This document shows, in pieces, positions 63,166 through 64,000 of a DNA stretch of 64,000 nucleotides (positions are counted from its first letter, which is position 1; every line of letters begins with the position of its first letter). Source of the stretch: Thalassobaculum sp965228445 (GTDB lineage Bacteria > Pseudomonadota > Alphaproteobacteria > Thalassobaculales > Thalassobaculaceae); the NCBI GenBank assembly GCA_965228445.1, contig OZ245813.1, forward strand, positions 4,154,001-4,218,000, written 5' to 3'. The translations under genes and the position numbers were made by a program. The notes beneath the pieces are model-generated. The model ran no database searches, was not told the DNA's origin, and saw nothing but the letters and a program-made list of their open reading frames with translations.

Positions 63166-63524
63166 AGAAGGCGGAGGATGCGGGGAAGGGTGCGAGCCTT
63201 CTGTTGCTAGGCGGCCCGCGAGCCCCACGTTACGATGCAAACCGCAACGGATTAGTCGAGACTACCGAGCTGCATTACGCAGCCAGGCGCGCCTCAGCAT
63301 AGTTGTCGTTCGCAACTATCATACGGTCCGATAACGGCGGTACCATCCCGGGCAAAAAGTGGTCCTTTACTACGCGCGTCGATCCTGTTTCGCCCCCATG
63401 AAAGGCTCCGACTGATCTTTACAGATACAGGCGGAGATTTTGGTGGAGGCGCCGGGTACTGCCCCCGGGTCCGCAACGCTTATTCCGAGCACCGTTTATC
63501 GCCATAGTCGACCGAAGCCGACAT
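63166..63524 (-). ncRNA. ssrA: Circularly permuted two-piece tmRNA
   Basis: Read leftward, the acceptor piece ends CGCCTCC-A-CCA (CCA at 63443-63441) with a perfect five-base T-stem CCGGG/CCCGG (seven-base loop). After a spacer of about 43 bases the coding piece starts GGGGGCG-AAACAGG at 63397. GGGGGCG pairs with CGCCTCC in a 7-bp acceptor stem with the G3-U70 pair recognised by alanyl-tRNA synthetase. The tag frame at 63313-63278 encodes ANDNYAEARLAA, then TAA (63277-63275). This layout is that of alphaproteobacterial permuted tmRNA. A -10-like TTATAT at 63536-63531 lies upstream. Both outer ends are approximate. Overlapping short open frames are not genes. Confidence 0.95.
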
Positions 63525-63530
63525 CGCAGG

Positions 63531-63536
63531 ATATAA
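63531..63536 (-). promoter_or_regulatory. Putative -10 element of ssrA
   Basis: TTATAT on the minus strand, with TTTAA about 17 bases upstream, would start transcription near 63524, just before the acceptor piece. The -35 match is weak. Confidence 0.35.
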
Positions 63537-63629
63537 GCCCTTCTTAATGGCTGTTAAAGGGTCTTGTGCGAAACAGAATGCAGGCGCCGGTACACTCTGA
63601 TCCCGATCGGATGCCGGACAATCAGGGCG

Positions 63630-64000
63630 GTGGCGGTGTCCAAGACGGTTGATCCCCTCCAAGAAGCCGAGCGTCTCGCGGCGTCCGGCAACGCGAAGGC
63701 CGCGTTGGCGCAGTTCAAGGCGGCGATCGACGGTGCGCCGATCACTGCGCGGGCGCGCGCCGCGGATATGGCGCTGGAACTCGGCGACGCGGACCAGGCC
63801 TTCGTGCTGGCCGAGGAGGCCTGGCGCATCGCCCCGAACGCGCCCGAAGCGCTGCTGCTGATGGGCCGGATCGCCTGGCGGGTCGGCGCGGTGGACGATT
63901 CCTTGACCTGTCTCGACCGGATCCGGCGCGGCGATCCGCTCTGGCCGCTCGCCCAGGCCGAACGGGCCGAGGCGCTGATGGCCGGCAACAAGCCGGTCGA
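63630..64000 (+). CDS. TPR-repeat protein (3' end outside window)
   Basis: The frame from GTG 63630 (or GTG 63636, which has AGGG eight bases upstream) is open to the right edge, giving at least 123 residues. They are Ala-rich helical repeats of TPR type (AEEAWRIAPNAPEALLLMGRIAWRVGAVDDSLTCLDRI in parts). No signal peptide is seen. Related alphaproteobacterial proteins are sulfotransferase, methyltransferase or O-GlcNAc-transferase-like enzymes with TPR N-termini, but the decisive part is missing. It is divergent from ssrA. Confidence 0.7.
   Translation, partial: MAVSKTVDPLQEAERLAASGNAKAALAQFKAAIDGAPITARARAADMALELGDADQAFVLAEEAWRIAPNAPEALLLMGRIAWRVGAVDDSLTCLDRIRRGDPLWPLAQAERAEALMAGNKPV

Noticed and set aside
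63294..63662. Short leftward open frames in the region before the TPR gene
   Set aside because: They overlap the tmRNA gene, whose structure (acceptor stem, T-stem, tag) explains the sequence.

Overview
The window is high-GC, gene-dense bacterial chromosome. It looks like a free-living alphaproteobacterium, probably of Rhodospirillales type, but genus and species cannot be fixed from sequence reading alone. The supporting evidence is a circularly permuted two-piece tmRNA gene, an alpha-type SspB adaptor, a DUF2336 protein, an RNase E with a large acidic insertion in its S1 domain, an AcuI-type reductase, and TAXI-TRAP and dipeptide-type ABC transporters. No prophage, transposase, CRISPR array or tRNA gene was seen. 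I call 56 protein genes (two cut by the window edges), one tmRNA, and a set of terminators, operators and intergenic repeats.

Layout. 1-4.4 kb: divergent N-acetylmuramoyl-L-alanine amidase (cut at the left edge) and RNase E (rne) with a leader of several hundred bases. 4.7-9.7 kb: aminotransferase, GGT-like lipoprotein, M48-TPR metalloprotease, DsbA-like protein. 9.7-15.1 kb: two MFS transporters, a universal stress protein, and a LacI regulator divergent from a PhyH-type dioxygenase with two operator-like palindromes between them. 15.2-21 kb: persulfide-dioxygenase-like hydrolase, degenerate GGDEF protein, RTX protein, ferrochelatase, 2OG-Fe(II) oxygenase, AIG2-like protein, ureidoglycolate lyase. 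21-24.3 kb: small lipoprotein, DUF2975/Xre pair, and a likely operon of an ethylene-receptor-like histidine kinase, a PilZ protein and a YaiI protein. 24.5-34.4 kb: malate synthase G, a stomatin/NfeD pair, an ABC peptide transporter without ATPases, a TPR/OGT-like protein, a small lipoprotein.

34.5-42 kb: AcuI, AidB-like acyl-CoA dehydrogenase, a thiolase-GNAT pair, apt, a MetE-like methyltransferase, alpha carbonic anhydrase. 42.2-45.8 kb: a complete Mla/MCE-type lipid transport operon (STAS-MlaE, MlaF, MlaD, auxiliary lipoprotein). 45.9-52 kb: orphan molybdenum hydroxylase large subunit, GST, class III aminotransferase, SDR, DCC-family protein. 52.3-56.5 kb: TAXI-TRAP operon (binding protein, fused permease, UspA). 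56.6-60.9 kb: DUF2336 protein, small membrane protein, hydrolase, LemA/DUF3137 pair, glyoxalase-like protein. 60.9-64 kb: fumA, sspB and ssrA, all on the minus strand, then the start of a TPR protein.

Three items deserve most attention. First, the sensor kinase at 23057-24271 carries the complete set of copper/ethylene-binding residues known from plant ETR1, at identical spacing, and lies just upstream of a PilZ gene. Second, a permuted ssrA lies directly upstream of sspB, whose product handles SsrA-tagged proteins. Third, three families of paired inverted repeats occupy many gene ends; one supplies the stop codon of a transporter gene and one flanks what looks like the remnant of a duplicated usp gene.
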